Positions 9,152 to 16,554 of a stretch of 64,000 bases of DNA are shown one piece after another. The stretch's first letter is position 1. Every line of letters starts with the position of its first letter. A program made the translations under genes and the position numbers. The stretch is from Streptomyces sp. NBC_01276 (lineage in GTDB: Bacteria > Actinomycetota > Actinomycetes > Streptomycetales > Streptomycetaceae), in NCBI RefSeq assembly GCF_041435355.1, contig NZ_CP108442.1, positions 2,852,001-2,916,000 of the forward strand. The letters are read 5' to 3'. The notes beneath the pieces were generated by a model, which was not told the origin of the DNA, made no database searches, and saw nothing but the letters and a program-made list of their open reading frames with translations.

Positions 9152-9736
9152 TCACCCGGAGAGTTTGACGGTGGCCGTGGCGAAGGTGGGGAGGTTGAAG
9201 TCCACCTCGGTGGTGGTGGCGGGAGGTACGGGGAACTGTGCGAAGAAGGGAACGGTCTCGCCTGCGGCGATACGCGTGATGCCGCTCGTGCAGAGACACC
9301 TGCTCTCGGTGTCCCGGAGCACGTAGTAGCGTTTCTTGCCGGCCTTGTCGGTCAGCGTGGCGCCGGCCACGGACGCGGCGCTCGCGCTCTTCTCATCACC
9401 GCGCCAAGCCGCTGTCTGCACGAACGCCGACGTTCCACCGTTCTTGATCTGCCCGCTGATGGTCAGGAATCCGCCTTGATCACGGACGGCGGAGTTCAGC
9501 GTGAGGACAATCCCCTCCGGACCAGCCGACGTTGCGATCACCTCGACCGGCGCCGAACTCTGACCTGCGGCCGACGGTGACTTCTGCGGCTTGCCCGCAG
9601 AAGTCTGCCCGGCTGACGGCGCCTGTGGCTTGGGCTTCGCGTCATCACCGTTGCCACACCCGGCCAAGGCGAAAGCCATGACGGCCACGACAGCGACAGC
9701 TCCTGTGCGCACCTTCACCACGTGCCGAATCCTCAT
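9152..9736 (-). CDS. Secreted lipoprotein of the Tad locus
   Basis: A 194-residue lipoprotein with a signal sequence ending in ALAGC (lipobox Cys27). A low-complexity Lys/Pro/Ser/Ala linker follows, then a beta-rich domain: VLTLNSAVRDQGGFLTISGQ, YYVLRDTESRCLCTSGITRI and a C-terminal VDFNLPTFATATVKLSG. The C-L-C pair is unusual and could form a strained disulfide or bind metal. ATG 9736 has AAGGAAG upstream. It stands between the TadG-like gene and the OmpA-like gene, with no room for separate promoters, so it belongs to the pilus operon. I know no named family; OmpA-lipoprotein pairs at the end of Tad loci suggest envelope anchoring. Confidence 0.82.
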   Translation of the reverse strand: MRIRHVVKVRTGAVAVVAVMAFALAGCGNGDDAKPKPQAPSAGQTSAGKPQKSPSAAGQSSAPVEVIATSAGPEGIVLTLNSAVRDQGGFLTISGQIKNGGTSAFVQTAAWRGDEKSASAASVAGATLTDKAGKKRYYVLRDTESRCLCTSGITRIAAGETVPFFAQFPVPPATTTEVDFNLPTFATATVKLSG

Positions 9737-9768
9737 CTACGCCGCTTCCTTATCTGTCTCGTGCACCA

Positions 9769-10416
9769 TCAGTCGACCAGTCGGACCTTGAACAGGGCCC
9801 TGGCCAACTTGTCCCAGGGTTCGGGCTTTGCAGGATCGAAGGTGAGGTCGTCAGCGCCCTCGCACACGATCGAAATCGACCCGGGCTTCTCAGGCCCACC
9901 CGTCGGCGTCCCTCCAGAGGACGGCGTGGCGGTGGGGACGGGGGTGGACATGGGGGCGGCCCCGAGGTGGCACCGCGGTTCGACCTCCGCAGTGGCCTCT
10001 GCCCTGCCGTGGACTCCGGCCGTTCCCGGGATCACGGAATCACCGACGGTTCCGTTCGTGACGACAGCTACTTTGAATCGCAGCCCGAGCGGCGTGCAGG
10101 TCGCCACAGCATCGTTCTGAGCCGCAAAACTCTCGGCTCCGGCACAGGCACGTGACAGGTCGAAGCGATTCCCCGCGAGCAGGGCCTCCCAATCCGCAGG
10201 CGGGAGGGTGGTGAGGTCAAGCCCTGGGACCAGGTGACTCCTCGCGTCACGGGCCGCCGCCAGTGCCGCCGCGTCCGCCGCTCCCTGCCCGTTGCTGCGC
10301 GTCACCGACGCCTGGCCGACCACGAAGAAGGCGAGCGCGGCGAAGAGCAGGCACGCCACCATCACGATGTAGATGGGGAATGCCTGCCCCAGGTCACGCG
10401 ACGTCTTCCCTATCAC
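9769..10416 (-). CDS. TadG/TadE-like pseudopilin with vWA-less C-terminus
   Basis: A 215-residue protein starting at GTG 10416, which overlaps the flp stop by 4 bp (GTGA). The N-terminus reads DLGQAFPIYIVMVACLLFAA LAFFVVGQASVTRSNGQGAA, a single hydrophobic helix after a G-Q junction like that of prepilin-peptidase substrates. This is followed by DAAALAAARDARS, the helix typical of TadE/TadG-like (Rv3654c-type) proteins. The remainder is extracytoplasmic, with cysteines and a Pro/Thr linker before SISIVCEGADDLTFDP. It lacks the large vWA domain of classical TadG. It is probably a minor pilin or assembly factor of the Flp pilus. Confidence 0.82.
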   Translation of the reverse strand: MIGKTSRDLGQAFPIYIVMVACLLFAALAFFVVGQASVTRSNGQGAADAAALAAARDARSHLVPGLDLTTLPPADWEALLAGNRFDLSRACAGAESFAAQNDAVATCTPLGLRFKVAVVTNGTVGDSVIPGTAGVHGRAEATAEVEPRCHLGAAPMSTPVPTATPSSGGTPTGGPEKPGSISIVCEGADDLTFDPAKPEPWDKLARALFKVRLVD

Positions 10417-10658
10417 CCGGCGGTGATGTCCTCGACGGCTTGGGAAATCCGGTTGGTGATCGCCGTCCCGATACCCGATCCGACGATCGCCCCGATGATG
10501 ACGATCACCACCAGGATGATGCCCAGGTACTCGAACGCGGTCTGCCCCCGGTCGAGGTTCGCGTAGCGCTTGCGGAGGCGTGTCACCGCCGTGTCCGTCC
10601 AGTCGTTCAGGCGGAGCTTCGCCTCGACCGATGCCTTCAGCAGCCTGTTGTGTGACAT
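10413..10658 (-). CDS. flp: Flp-type major prepilin
   Basis: An 81-residue prepilin. A long basic leader of 38 residues ends in DRG and is followed by QTAFEYLGIILVVIVIIGAI. This gives a processing site G38/Q39, the conserved Glu at mature position 5 and the Tyr at 6 that define Flp pilins, then one hydrophobic helix and a short tail. The mature protein is about 43 residues. The leader is longer than in proteobacterial Flp but usual for actinomycetes. GGGAGGG precedes ATG 10658. A 110-bp gap with a possible promoter separates it from the regulator genes, so it can be made at higher level than the assembly proteins. Confidence 0.92.
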   Translation of the reverse strand: MSHNRLLKASVEAKLRLNDWTDTAVTRLRKRYANLDRGQTAFEYLGIILVVIVIIGAIVGSGIGTAITNRISQAVEDITAG

Positions 10659-10698
10659 GGGGGTTCCCTCCCGGGCCGGTGCCGCTGTTGATTTGCGG

Positions 10699-10728
10699 AC
10701 GGTACGACGAGTTACCGGTCGTCACCAA
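10699..10728 (-). promoter_or_regulatory. Possible separate promoter for flp
   Basis: On the minus strand TTGGTG (10728-10723) and TACCGT (10704-10699) are spaced by 18 nt, about 34 nt upstream of the flp ribosome site. A separate promoter would allow more pilin than assembly proteins. The match is moderate. Confidence 0.35.
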
Positions 10729-10768
10729 GGGTCCCGGGGCCCAAATACGGACCCACTGCGTACTCCGT

Positions 10769-11455
10769 CTACCCATGACCGGTCACCCCTGGACGGGCGG
10801 TTCCCAGCCAGCGGGCTATCGCCTCGCTGCGGGAGGTGCTCCGGAGTTTGGCGAAGATGCGGTTGATGTGGTTCTTGACCGTCTTCTCGCTGATGAAGCA
10901 GGCGCCGGCGATCTGCTGGTTGTTCATGCCGGACGCGATCAGATCCATGATCTCCACCTCCCGCGAACTCAGCCCGAAAGCAACGGAGTTGTGCACGCGC
11001 TCCGTAGACTGTCCCACATTTCGTTGCTGTTGCGAAGAGGACCGGAGTTCCGCGAGCACGACGGTCGCCGCCGTCGGGGTGAAATGGGCGCGGCCGGCGC
11101 GGGTGTCACGGACCGCGCGCAGGAGGTCGTCGGGCGTGAACTCGCCGTGGACCAGGTAGCCGCCCGCGCCCAACAGCAGTGCCTCGCGGACGACATCGGC
11201 CTCCTGGCTGTACGTCAGCATCAGCACCGGTGCCAGGCACACCAGGTGCGGCAGGGCCGAGATGCCGTCGACTCCCGGCATGCGGACGTCCAGCAGGATC
11301 ACGTCCGGACTGTGGAGCCGGGTCAGGTGCAGGGCCTCGTGGCCGTCCTGGGCCTCCGCCACGACCACGAGGTCGGCGGTGGTGGCCAGGAGGCTGCTCA
11401 GGCCCGCGCGGACGACCGGGTTGTCGTCCGCGATCAGGACGCGCAGGGCGGTCAC
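10769..11455 (-). CDS. NarL/FixJ-type response regulator in the Tad locus
   Basis: A 228-residue two-domain regulator. The receiver has the acidic pair D10-D11, phospho-acceptor D56 (VILLDVRMPG) and a conserved Thr (MLTYSQ). The lysine after beta-5, normally in LLKD, reads V-H-G, so phosphorylation dynamics may be unusual. The LuxR-type HTH near residues 160-220 reads GLSSREVEIMDLIASGMNNQ then QIAGACFISEKTVKNHINRI. GTG 11455 overlaps the kinase stop by 4 bp, so it is coupled to the kinase at 11452-12591. Its position between tadC and flp points to control of pilin expression. Confidence 0.93.
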   Translation of the reverse strand: MTALRVLIADDNPVVRAGLSSLLATTADLVVVAEAQDGHEALHLTRLHSPDVILLDVRMPGVDGISALPHLVCLAPVLMLTYSQEADVVREALLLGAGGYLVHGEFTPDDLLRAVRDTRAGRAHFTPTAATVVLAELRSSSQQQRNVGQSTERVHNSVAFGLSSREVEIMDLIASGMNNQQIAGACFISEKTVKNHINRIFAKLRSTSRSEAIARWLGTARPGVTGHG

Positions 11456-12591
11456 GTGCGGCCCCCCGTCGGCAGGGTCAGGCGGACCCGGGTGCCGGTG
11501 CCCGCGGTGCGGGGGCCGACCTCGAAGGCGGCGCCGATGGCGTGCGCGCGTTCCCTCATGCCGAGGACCCCGAAATGCCCGGCCGGCATCACGGGGGGCA
11601 GGCCGACCCCGTCGTCCTCGACCGTCACCGTGAGCGTCGACGGCCCCGCGCACACCGACATCTCCACCCGCGAGGCCCCGGCGTGGCGGCGGGCGTTCTC
11701 CACCGCCTCCCCGGCGACGGAGAGCAGCTGGTGCACCACCCCCGGGGGAAGGACGGGCAGCGTGCCCGTGGTGTGGAGTTCCGCGCCCAGGGCGCGCAGC
11801 CCCGGCAGGAGGGCGGGGCCGGGCACGCGCAGCTCCGTCAGCAGGGCCCGGGACTCCGCAGAGGCGCGGCGGGCCGCGTCCGCGACGAGTTCCGCCTGGC
11901 GGCGGATCGCCGCCGGGTCGGGGGTCCGGGCCAGGGCGTCGGCCGCCAGTGCCAGGCCGTGCAGGGTCTTGGCCACCGAGTCGTGCATCTCCCGGGCCAT
12001 CCGCTCCCGCTCGTCCCGGACCGCCTCGGCCGCCGCCAGGCTCCGTACGGCCGCCCCGAAGCGCAGCAGCAGCTCCCGCAGCCCGGATCCGGCGGCCCCG
12101 GCCACCACGCACAGCAGGCAGAGCACGAAGCCGCCGCCCAGCGCGGCCACCGCCACCGCCTGCGCGGCCGCGTACACCGCCGAGCCCCGCCATCCGTAGA
12201 CCAGCCCGGCCAGCAGCGGGGTGCACAGGGCCACCAGCCCGACCGGGGAGGTGGGGGTGGCCACGATCAGCAGGAGCCCGCTCAGGACCATGTCCACCGC
12301 CAGCAGCCAGCGGTGGCGCAGCAGCAGCGGCCCGAAGCGCTCCCAGTCGCGGAAGAGGACGTAGGACAGCATGAAGGTGGCCAGCAGCGCGCCGGACACC
12401 AGGTAGGCCGGCGCTCCGGGCGCGGTGCGGCCCAGTGCGAAAGGCGCACCAAGAGCGATCATGACCAGCCGGAACGCGAAGACCTGGCGGCTCAGCGCCT
12501 GGAGGGCACTGGCCTGGACCATGAAGGAAGGAGCGGAAACCGCGTTCCGCCCCTCCGCCCCGTGCATCGCCGGTAAGTGCAGTGCGGTCAT
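11452..12591 (-). CDS. Sensor histidine kinase of the Tad locus, with a TTA codon
   Basis: A 379-residue NarX/HisKA_3-type kinase. Four to six N-terminal membrane helices (about residues 35-175) form the sensor. The HisKA_3 dimerisation helix reads ERERMAREMHDSVAKTLHGL, with phospho-acceptor H203. The HATPase domain has an N-box VAGEAVENARRHAGAS and the G-box VEDDGVGLPP, ending near residue 376. It starts 6 nt after the tadC stop and overlaps the response regulator gene by 4 bp. Codon 6 is TTA (12574-12576), the only clear in-frame TTA I found in the window, so translation should need the bldA tRNA. Signal unknown. Confidence 0.93.
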   Translation of the reverse strand: MTALHLPAMHGAEGRNAVSAPSFMVQASALQALSRQVFAFRLVMIALGAPFALGRTAPGAPAYLVSGALLATFMLSYVLFRDWERFGPLLLRHRWLLAVDMVLSGLLLIVATPTSPVGLVALCTPLLAGLVYGWRGSAVYAAAQAVAVAALGGGFVLCLLCVVAGAAGSGLRELLLRFGAAVRSLAAAEAVRDERERMAREMHDSVAKTLHGLALAADALARTPDPAAIRRQAELVADAARRASAESRALLTELRVPGPALLPGLRALGAELHTTGTLPVLPPGVVHQLLSVAGEAVENARRHAGASRVEMSVCAGPSTLTVTVEDDGVGLPPVMPAGHFGVLGMRERAHAIGAAFEVGPRTAGTGTRVRLTLPTGGRT

Positions 12592-12597
12592 GGCCGC

Positions 12598-13500
12598 TCA
12601 CCCGCCCCCGAGCAGTGCGCCGAAGTCCACGTTGGCTCCGTAGACGAACCCGCAGACGAGCAGGATCAGGGTGCCCGGCAGCATGAACATGGTCACCGCG
12701 AACGTCGCCTTCGGGACGGCCCGCGCCGCACGTCGGCGGGCGTTCTGCGCGTCGGTGCGCCGCATGTCCTCGGCGATCGCGATGAGGGTGTCCACGATCG
12801 GGGAGCCCAGTTCCTCGCCCTGTTGGAGGGCGGTGACGAACTGGGCGACCTGTTCGGAGTCGTTGCGCCTGCGCAGCTCGTCGAAGGCCTGGCGGCGACT
12901 GACGCCCATGTCCATCCGTTGCAGGGTGATGCGGATCTCGTCCGACCAGGGCCCTTCGTACTTGTCCGCCACCCGGTCCAGCGCCTGCCGGAAGCCGAGC
13001 CCGGCACTGACCACCACCGCCAGCACGTCAAGGAAGTCCGGGAGGATCCGCTCGATGTGGTCCCGGCGCACCCGGACGGCCGACCACAGCCCGAACTCGA
13101 TCCAGAACAGTCCGAAAGCGACCATGAGGAGTGCTGCTATCCATTGCCCGTTCATGAGCATGGCCAGGGCGCCGAGTCCGCCCAGGAATCCGTAGACCGC
13201 GCGCCGGGCGGCGTAGCGGTCGATGGTGAGGCCGGCCGGGTTGCCCGCCATGTCGATCTGGCGGCGCTTGCGGGCCACCTGCTTGGCGCCCATCAGGCGC
13301 AGCACCAGCGGCGCCCAGCGGATGCCGAGGCGGTCCACGAGCGAGCCGACGGCGGTGGTGCGGGTGGCGCCGACCTCCAGGGCCAGGGCCAGGTCGGTCG
13401 GGAGTTTGACGTCGGCGCGGTAGAGGCGGATGCCGTGCAGGGCACCGAAGACGGACAGGGCCACGGCCAGGGCGAGGAGGAGGGGGAGGTAGGCGGTCAT
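12598..13500 (-). CDS. tadC: TadC, Flp pilus inner-membrane platform protein
   Basis: A 300-residue polytopic membrane protein with a type II secretion F (GspF/TadC) domain in its C-terminal half. The central part reads ILPDFLDVLAVVVSAGLGFR QALDRVADKYEGPW and then QFVTALQQGEELGSPIVDTL, the usual GspF helices, followed by two C-terminal membrane segments. There is one helix at the N-terminus and a pair near residues 105-145. ATG 13500 is used. It stands between tadB and the kinase gene in one transcription unit and pairs with TadB to form the platform on which TadA acts. Confidence 0.92.
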   Translation of the reverse strand: MTAYLPLLLALAVALSVFGALHGIRLYRADVKLPTDLALALEVGATRTTAVGSLVDRLGIRWAPLVLRLMGAKQVARKRRQIDMAGNPAGLTIDRYAARRAVYGFLGGLGALAMLMNGQWIAALLMVAFGLFWIEFGLWSAVRVRRDHIERILPDFLDVLAVVVSAGLGFRQALDRVADKYEGPWSDEIRITLQRMDMGVSRRQAFDELRRRNDSEQVAQFVTALQQGEELGSPIVDTLIAIAEDMRRTDAQNARRRAARAVPKATFAVTMFMLPGTLILLVCGFVYGANVDFGALLGGG

Positions 13501-13516
13501 CGCGGCGTCAGCCCCC

Positions 13517-14455
13517 TCACACGTCGATCTTCGACAGCCGGCGGATCAGGACGAAGCCCAGCGCGAAGAGCCCCAGGGCGACGATCACCGCGACCTGGCC
13601 GACCAGCGCGCCGGTCATCCGGTCCAGGGCGCCCGGCATCATCGCGTTCACCAGCAGCAGCGACCCCAGTCCGATGGCCGGTACCAGGTACGCCGTCACC
13701 GTCACCTGCGAGAGCTGCGTACGGATCTCCCGGCGGGTCTCCTTGCGCTGCTCCAGGGTCACCGTGAGGTTGCGCAGGCTGCCCACGATGGCTCCGCCCG
13801 CGCGGGCGGAGAGGACCAGGGTGGAGACGAGGACGACCAGTTCGCGGGACGGGAGCCGGTCGACGATCTCCCCGAGGGACTCCTCGATGGAGTGCCCGAC
13901 GGCGAGCCGGTCCGCGACCCGGGCCAGTTCCTCGCCCGCCGGGGCCTCCAGTTCCTCCGCCGCCATGCCGATGGCGGTGCGCAGGGCGAGGCCGGCCTGG
14001 GTGGCGTTGGCGAGGATCCGGGCCAGTTCGGGGAGCTGGTTGATGAAGCGTTCCGTGCGGCGGGCGCGCTGCCAGTTCAGGAAGGCGTTGGCGGACCAGA
14101 GGCCGATCAGTCCGGCCACCGGCCCAAAGAACGGGGCCAGCAGGGAGGAACAGACCAGCCATGTGCCCGCGACGGCCAGCAGCATGTAGACGAAGAACTC
14201 ACCCGGGGTGAGGTCCAGCCCTGTGGTCGCCAGTTTCAGTTCGATGCGGCGGCCCAGCGCCGTCCGGCGCAGGCGGCGGTCGACGCCGCGGAAGCGGCGC
14301 CTGCGTCCGGTCGGCGGGGGTTCGCCGCTCGCCGAGAGGCGTTCGATGAGGGCGGCGCGCTGGGCGAGCCCGGCCGAGTAGGCGTGCACCCCGAGGGCCG
14401 TGAACAGCCCGGCGAGCAGGGTGGCGCCGAGGGTGAGGAGGACGAGGTGGTTCAC
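13517..14455 (-). CDS. tadB: TadB, Flp pilus inner-membrane platform protein
   Basis: A 312-residue membrane protein with the GspF/TadB domain. An N-terminal helix is followed by a basic cytoplasmic stretch, two helices near residues 85-130, then QLPELARILANATQAGLALR TAIGMAAEELEAPAGEELAR, ending with two further helices. ATG 14455 overlaps the tadA stop by 4 bp (ATGA). This overlap and the 16-bp gap to tadC show a single operon. It is the second platform subunit of the Tad machine. Confidence 0.92.
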   Translation of the reverse strand: MNHLVLLTLGATLLAGLFTALGVHAYSAGLAQRAALIERLSASGEPPPTGRRRRFRGVDRRLRRTALGRRIELKLATTGLDLTPGEFFVYMLLAVAGTWLVCSSLLAPFFGPVAGLIGLWSANAFLNWQRARRTERFINQLPELARILANATQAGLALRTAIGMAAEELEAPAGEELARVADRLAVGHSIEESLGEIVDRLPSRELVVLVSTLVLSARAGGAIVGSLRNLTVTLEQRKETRREIRTQLSQVTVTAYLVPAIGLGSLLLVNAMMPGALDRMTGALVGQVAVIVALGLFALGFVLIRRLSKIDV

Positions 14456-15798
14456 AGGACGGTCCGGGGGGTGAGCGGGTCGAGGAGGGCGTCGGGCTGT
14501 GCGACGCCGAAGGCCTGGGGGATCGGCTGGCTGTTCATGTAGAGGCGCTCCGCGATCCGGCGGGGAAGGGGGGCGTACGCGAAGTAGCCGTGCACGCGTC
14601 CGTCGGCGCCCATGGGCTGGGCCACGTAGCGGCAGACGGTGGTGATCCGGAAGGGCTCGCGGCCGTGGGATTCGAGGATGGAGATCTCCGTGATGCGGCG
14701 CGAGCCGTCACCGAAGCGGGTGAGCTGCACGATGACGTTGACGGCGCTGTTGATCTGGTCCTGGAGCGCCTCGAAGGGGATCTCCACCTCGGACATGGAG
14801 GCGAGGGTCTGCAGGCGGGTGAGCGCGTCCGAGGAGCTGTTGGCGTGGACGGTGGCGAGGGAGCCGTCGTGGCCGGTGGACATGGCCTGGAGCATGTCGA
14901 GGGTCTCGCCGCCGCGGACCTCGCCGACGATGATCCGGTCGGGGCGCATGCGCAGGGAGTTGCGTACGAGGTCGCGGATGGTGATCTGGCCCTTGCCCTC
15001 CACGTTCGCGGGGCGGGATTCGAGGCGGATCACGTGCGCCTGCTGGAGCTGGAGTTCGGCGGAGTCCTCGATGGTGATGATGCGCTCGCCCTCCGGGATC
15101 AGGCCGGAGAGGGCGTTGAGGAGGGTGGTCTTGCCGGTGCCGGTGGCCCCGGACACGATCAGGTTCAGCTTCGCCTGCACCAGCCCGGACAGGAGCAGGA
15201 GCATCTGCTCGTCGAGGGAGCCGAGGGCGATCATCTCGGGCAGGGTGAAGGCGCGCGGGAACCGGCGGATGGTGAGGGTGGCGCCGGTGAGGGAGAGCGG
15301 CGGGATGATGACGTTGACGCGCTCGCCGCTGGGCAGGCGCGCGTCGACCATCGGATTGGCCTCGTCCACACGGCGGTTGACGGTGGAGACGATGCGCTCG
15401 ATGGTCTGCATCAGCTGCTCGTGCGAGGCGAAGCGGATCGGGAGCTGCTCCACCCGGCCGGAACGCTCGACGAAGATCTGGTCGGGGCCGTTGACCATGA
15501 TCTCGGAGATCGAGGCGTCTTCGAGGAGCGGTTCGAGGACACCGAGCCCGAGGGCCTCGTCGACGACGCGGCGGATCAGCTGGGCGCGCTCGGCGGTGGA
15601 CAGGACCGGGCCCTCGCGGCTGATGATGTGCCCGAGTACGCGTTCCAGCCGCGCGCGGCGCTCGGCGGGCGCGAGCGCGGACATCTCGGCGAGGTCGATC
15701 TCTTCGAGGAGCTTGGCCCGGTACGAGGAGACCAGGCGGCCGTCCTCGCGGGGGCTGTGGCGGTCGTCGGGGGTGCTGACCCGGGAACGCAGGCTCAC
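14452..15798 (-). CDS. tadA: TadA/CpaF secretion ATPase
   Basis: A 448-residue cytoplasmic hexameric ATPase of the type II/IV secretion family. An N-terminal helical domain is followed by ISEIMVNGPDQIFVERSGRV, the usual CpaF N-domain. Walker A is GATGTGKTT (Lys223), the Asp box is near TIEDSAELQL, Walker B is DRIIVGEVRGGET, and the His box is STGHDGSLATVHANS. All key residues are present. GTG 15798 overlaps the TadE-like stop by 4 bp. It powers assembly of the Flp pilus. Confidence 0.95.
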   Translation of the reverse strand: MSLRSRVSTPDDRHSPREDGRLVSSYRAKLLEEIDLAEMSALAPAERRARLERVLGHIISREGPVLSTAERAQLIRRVVDEALGLGVLEPLLEDASISEIMVNGPDQIFVERSGRVEQLPIRFASHEQLMQTIERIVSTVNRRVDEANPMVDARLPSGERVNVIIPPLSLTGATLTIRRFPRAFTLPEMIALGSLDEQMLLLLSGLVQAKLNLIVSGATGTGKTTLLNALSGLIPEGERIITIEDSAELQLQQAHVIRLESRPANVEGKGQITIRDLVRNSLRMRPDRIIVGEVRGGETLDMLQAMSTGHDGSLATVHANSSSDALTRLQTLASMSEVEIPFEALQDQINSAVNVIVQLTRFGDGSRRITEISILESHGREPFRITTVCRYVAQPMGADGRVHGYFAYAPLPRRIAERLYMNSQPIPQAFGVAQPDALLDPLTPRTVL

Positions 15799-16166
15799 GG
15801 TCGGGCTCCGTCCGGGTCGGTGTTGGGCATGACGGCCGTGGCCCTGGCCGGGTCGATGTGCAGTCCGGGGATGATCGAGTTGATCGGTATCGTCACGGTC
15901 GCCGTGATCGCGTCCCCGCCGCTCGGGACGGAGACGGTCGCCGCGAGGCCCTCGCGGATCGCGGCGTGACCGGCGGCCTCACCTCGGCCCCGGTGCTGGG
16001 CCTCGACCCGGGCCGCGGTCCGCGCGGCGGTGTCGGCCTGCTCGTGGACGTACGCGATCCAGCCCAGCTGGATCGCACACAGTGCGACGAACAGCAGGAT
16101 CGGGACGAAGCCGATGTATTCGATGGCCACTTGGCCGCGGTCGGAGCGGATGCGCCGCCTTCTCAT
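15795..16166 (-). CDS. tadE: TadE-like pseudopilin
   Basis: A 123-residue protein with the TadE signature DRGQVAIEYIGFVPILLFVA: a G-Q processing junction, a Glu at position 5 of the predicted mature chain, and one hydrophobic helix. A helix with AARTAARVEAQHRGRGEAAG and a short beta-rich domain follow. It starts 1 nt after the stop of the other TadE-like gene and overlaps tadA. It is probably a minor pilin processed by the prepilin peptidase. No peptidase (TadV) gene is visible in this window. Confidence 0.88.
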   Translation of the reverse strand: MRRRRIRSDRGQVAIEYIGFVPILLFVALCAIQLGWIAYVHEQADTAARTAARVEAQHRGRGEAAGHAAIREGLAATVSVPSGGDAITATVTIPINSIIPGLHIDPARATAVMPNTDPDGARP

Positions 16167-16167
16167 G

Positions 16168-16551
16168 TCATTCCTCCCGCTCCATCGCCGCGCCGGCCGT
16201 GCCGTCGATGGCGCCGAAGCCGAGCCCCGGGAAGAGGACGGGGATCTCCAGTCTGACCTTCGCCTTGTACAGGTTCCCGGCCGGACCGCACTCGACGGAC
16301 ATGTTCCAGGCGCCCCCCACGTACTTGCGGGCCGCCGTGTCGCACTCCCCGTCCCCCTTCACCGCGCCCGCCCGCGCCCCCTGGTCGGCCGCGTTGCCCG
16401 CCAGCGAGAAGGCGTACCCGATCAGCACGCACTCCCACACCGCCGCCACGAGCAGCAGGATGAGCGGGACCATGCCGACGAACTCGACGGCCACCTGCCC
16501 CCGGTCCCGGCACCACCCCCGCCCGCCGCGTACGGACCCGCGCGCGGTCAC
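16168..16551 (-). CDS. TadE-like pseudopilin
   Basis: A 127-residue protein with an Arg/Gly-rich leader and then DRGQVAVEFVGMVPLILLLV, again the G-Q junction plus Glu5 of a class III pseudopilin. A domain with two cysteines (CDTAARKYVGGAWNMSVEC), likely disulfide-bonded, follows. GTG 16551 is close to the tadZ stop (3-nt gap). Together with the next gene it forms a TadE/TadF-like pair of minor pilins. Confidence 0.86.
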   Translation of the reverse strand: MTARGSVRGGRGWCRDRGQVAVEFVGMVPLILLLVAAVWECVLIGYAFSLAGNAADQGARAGAVKGDGECDTAARKYVGGAWNMSVECGPAGNLYKAKVRLEIPVLFPGLGFGAIDGTAGAAMEREE

Positions 16552-16554
16552 CGT

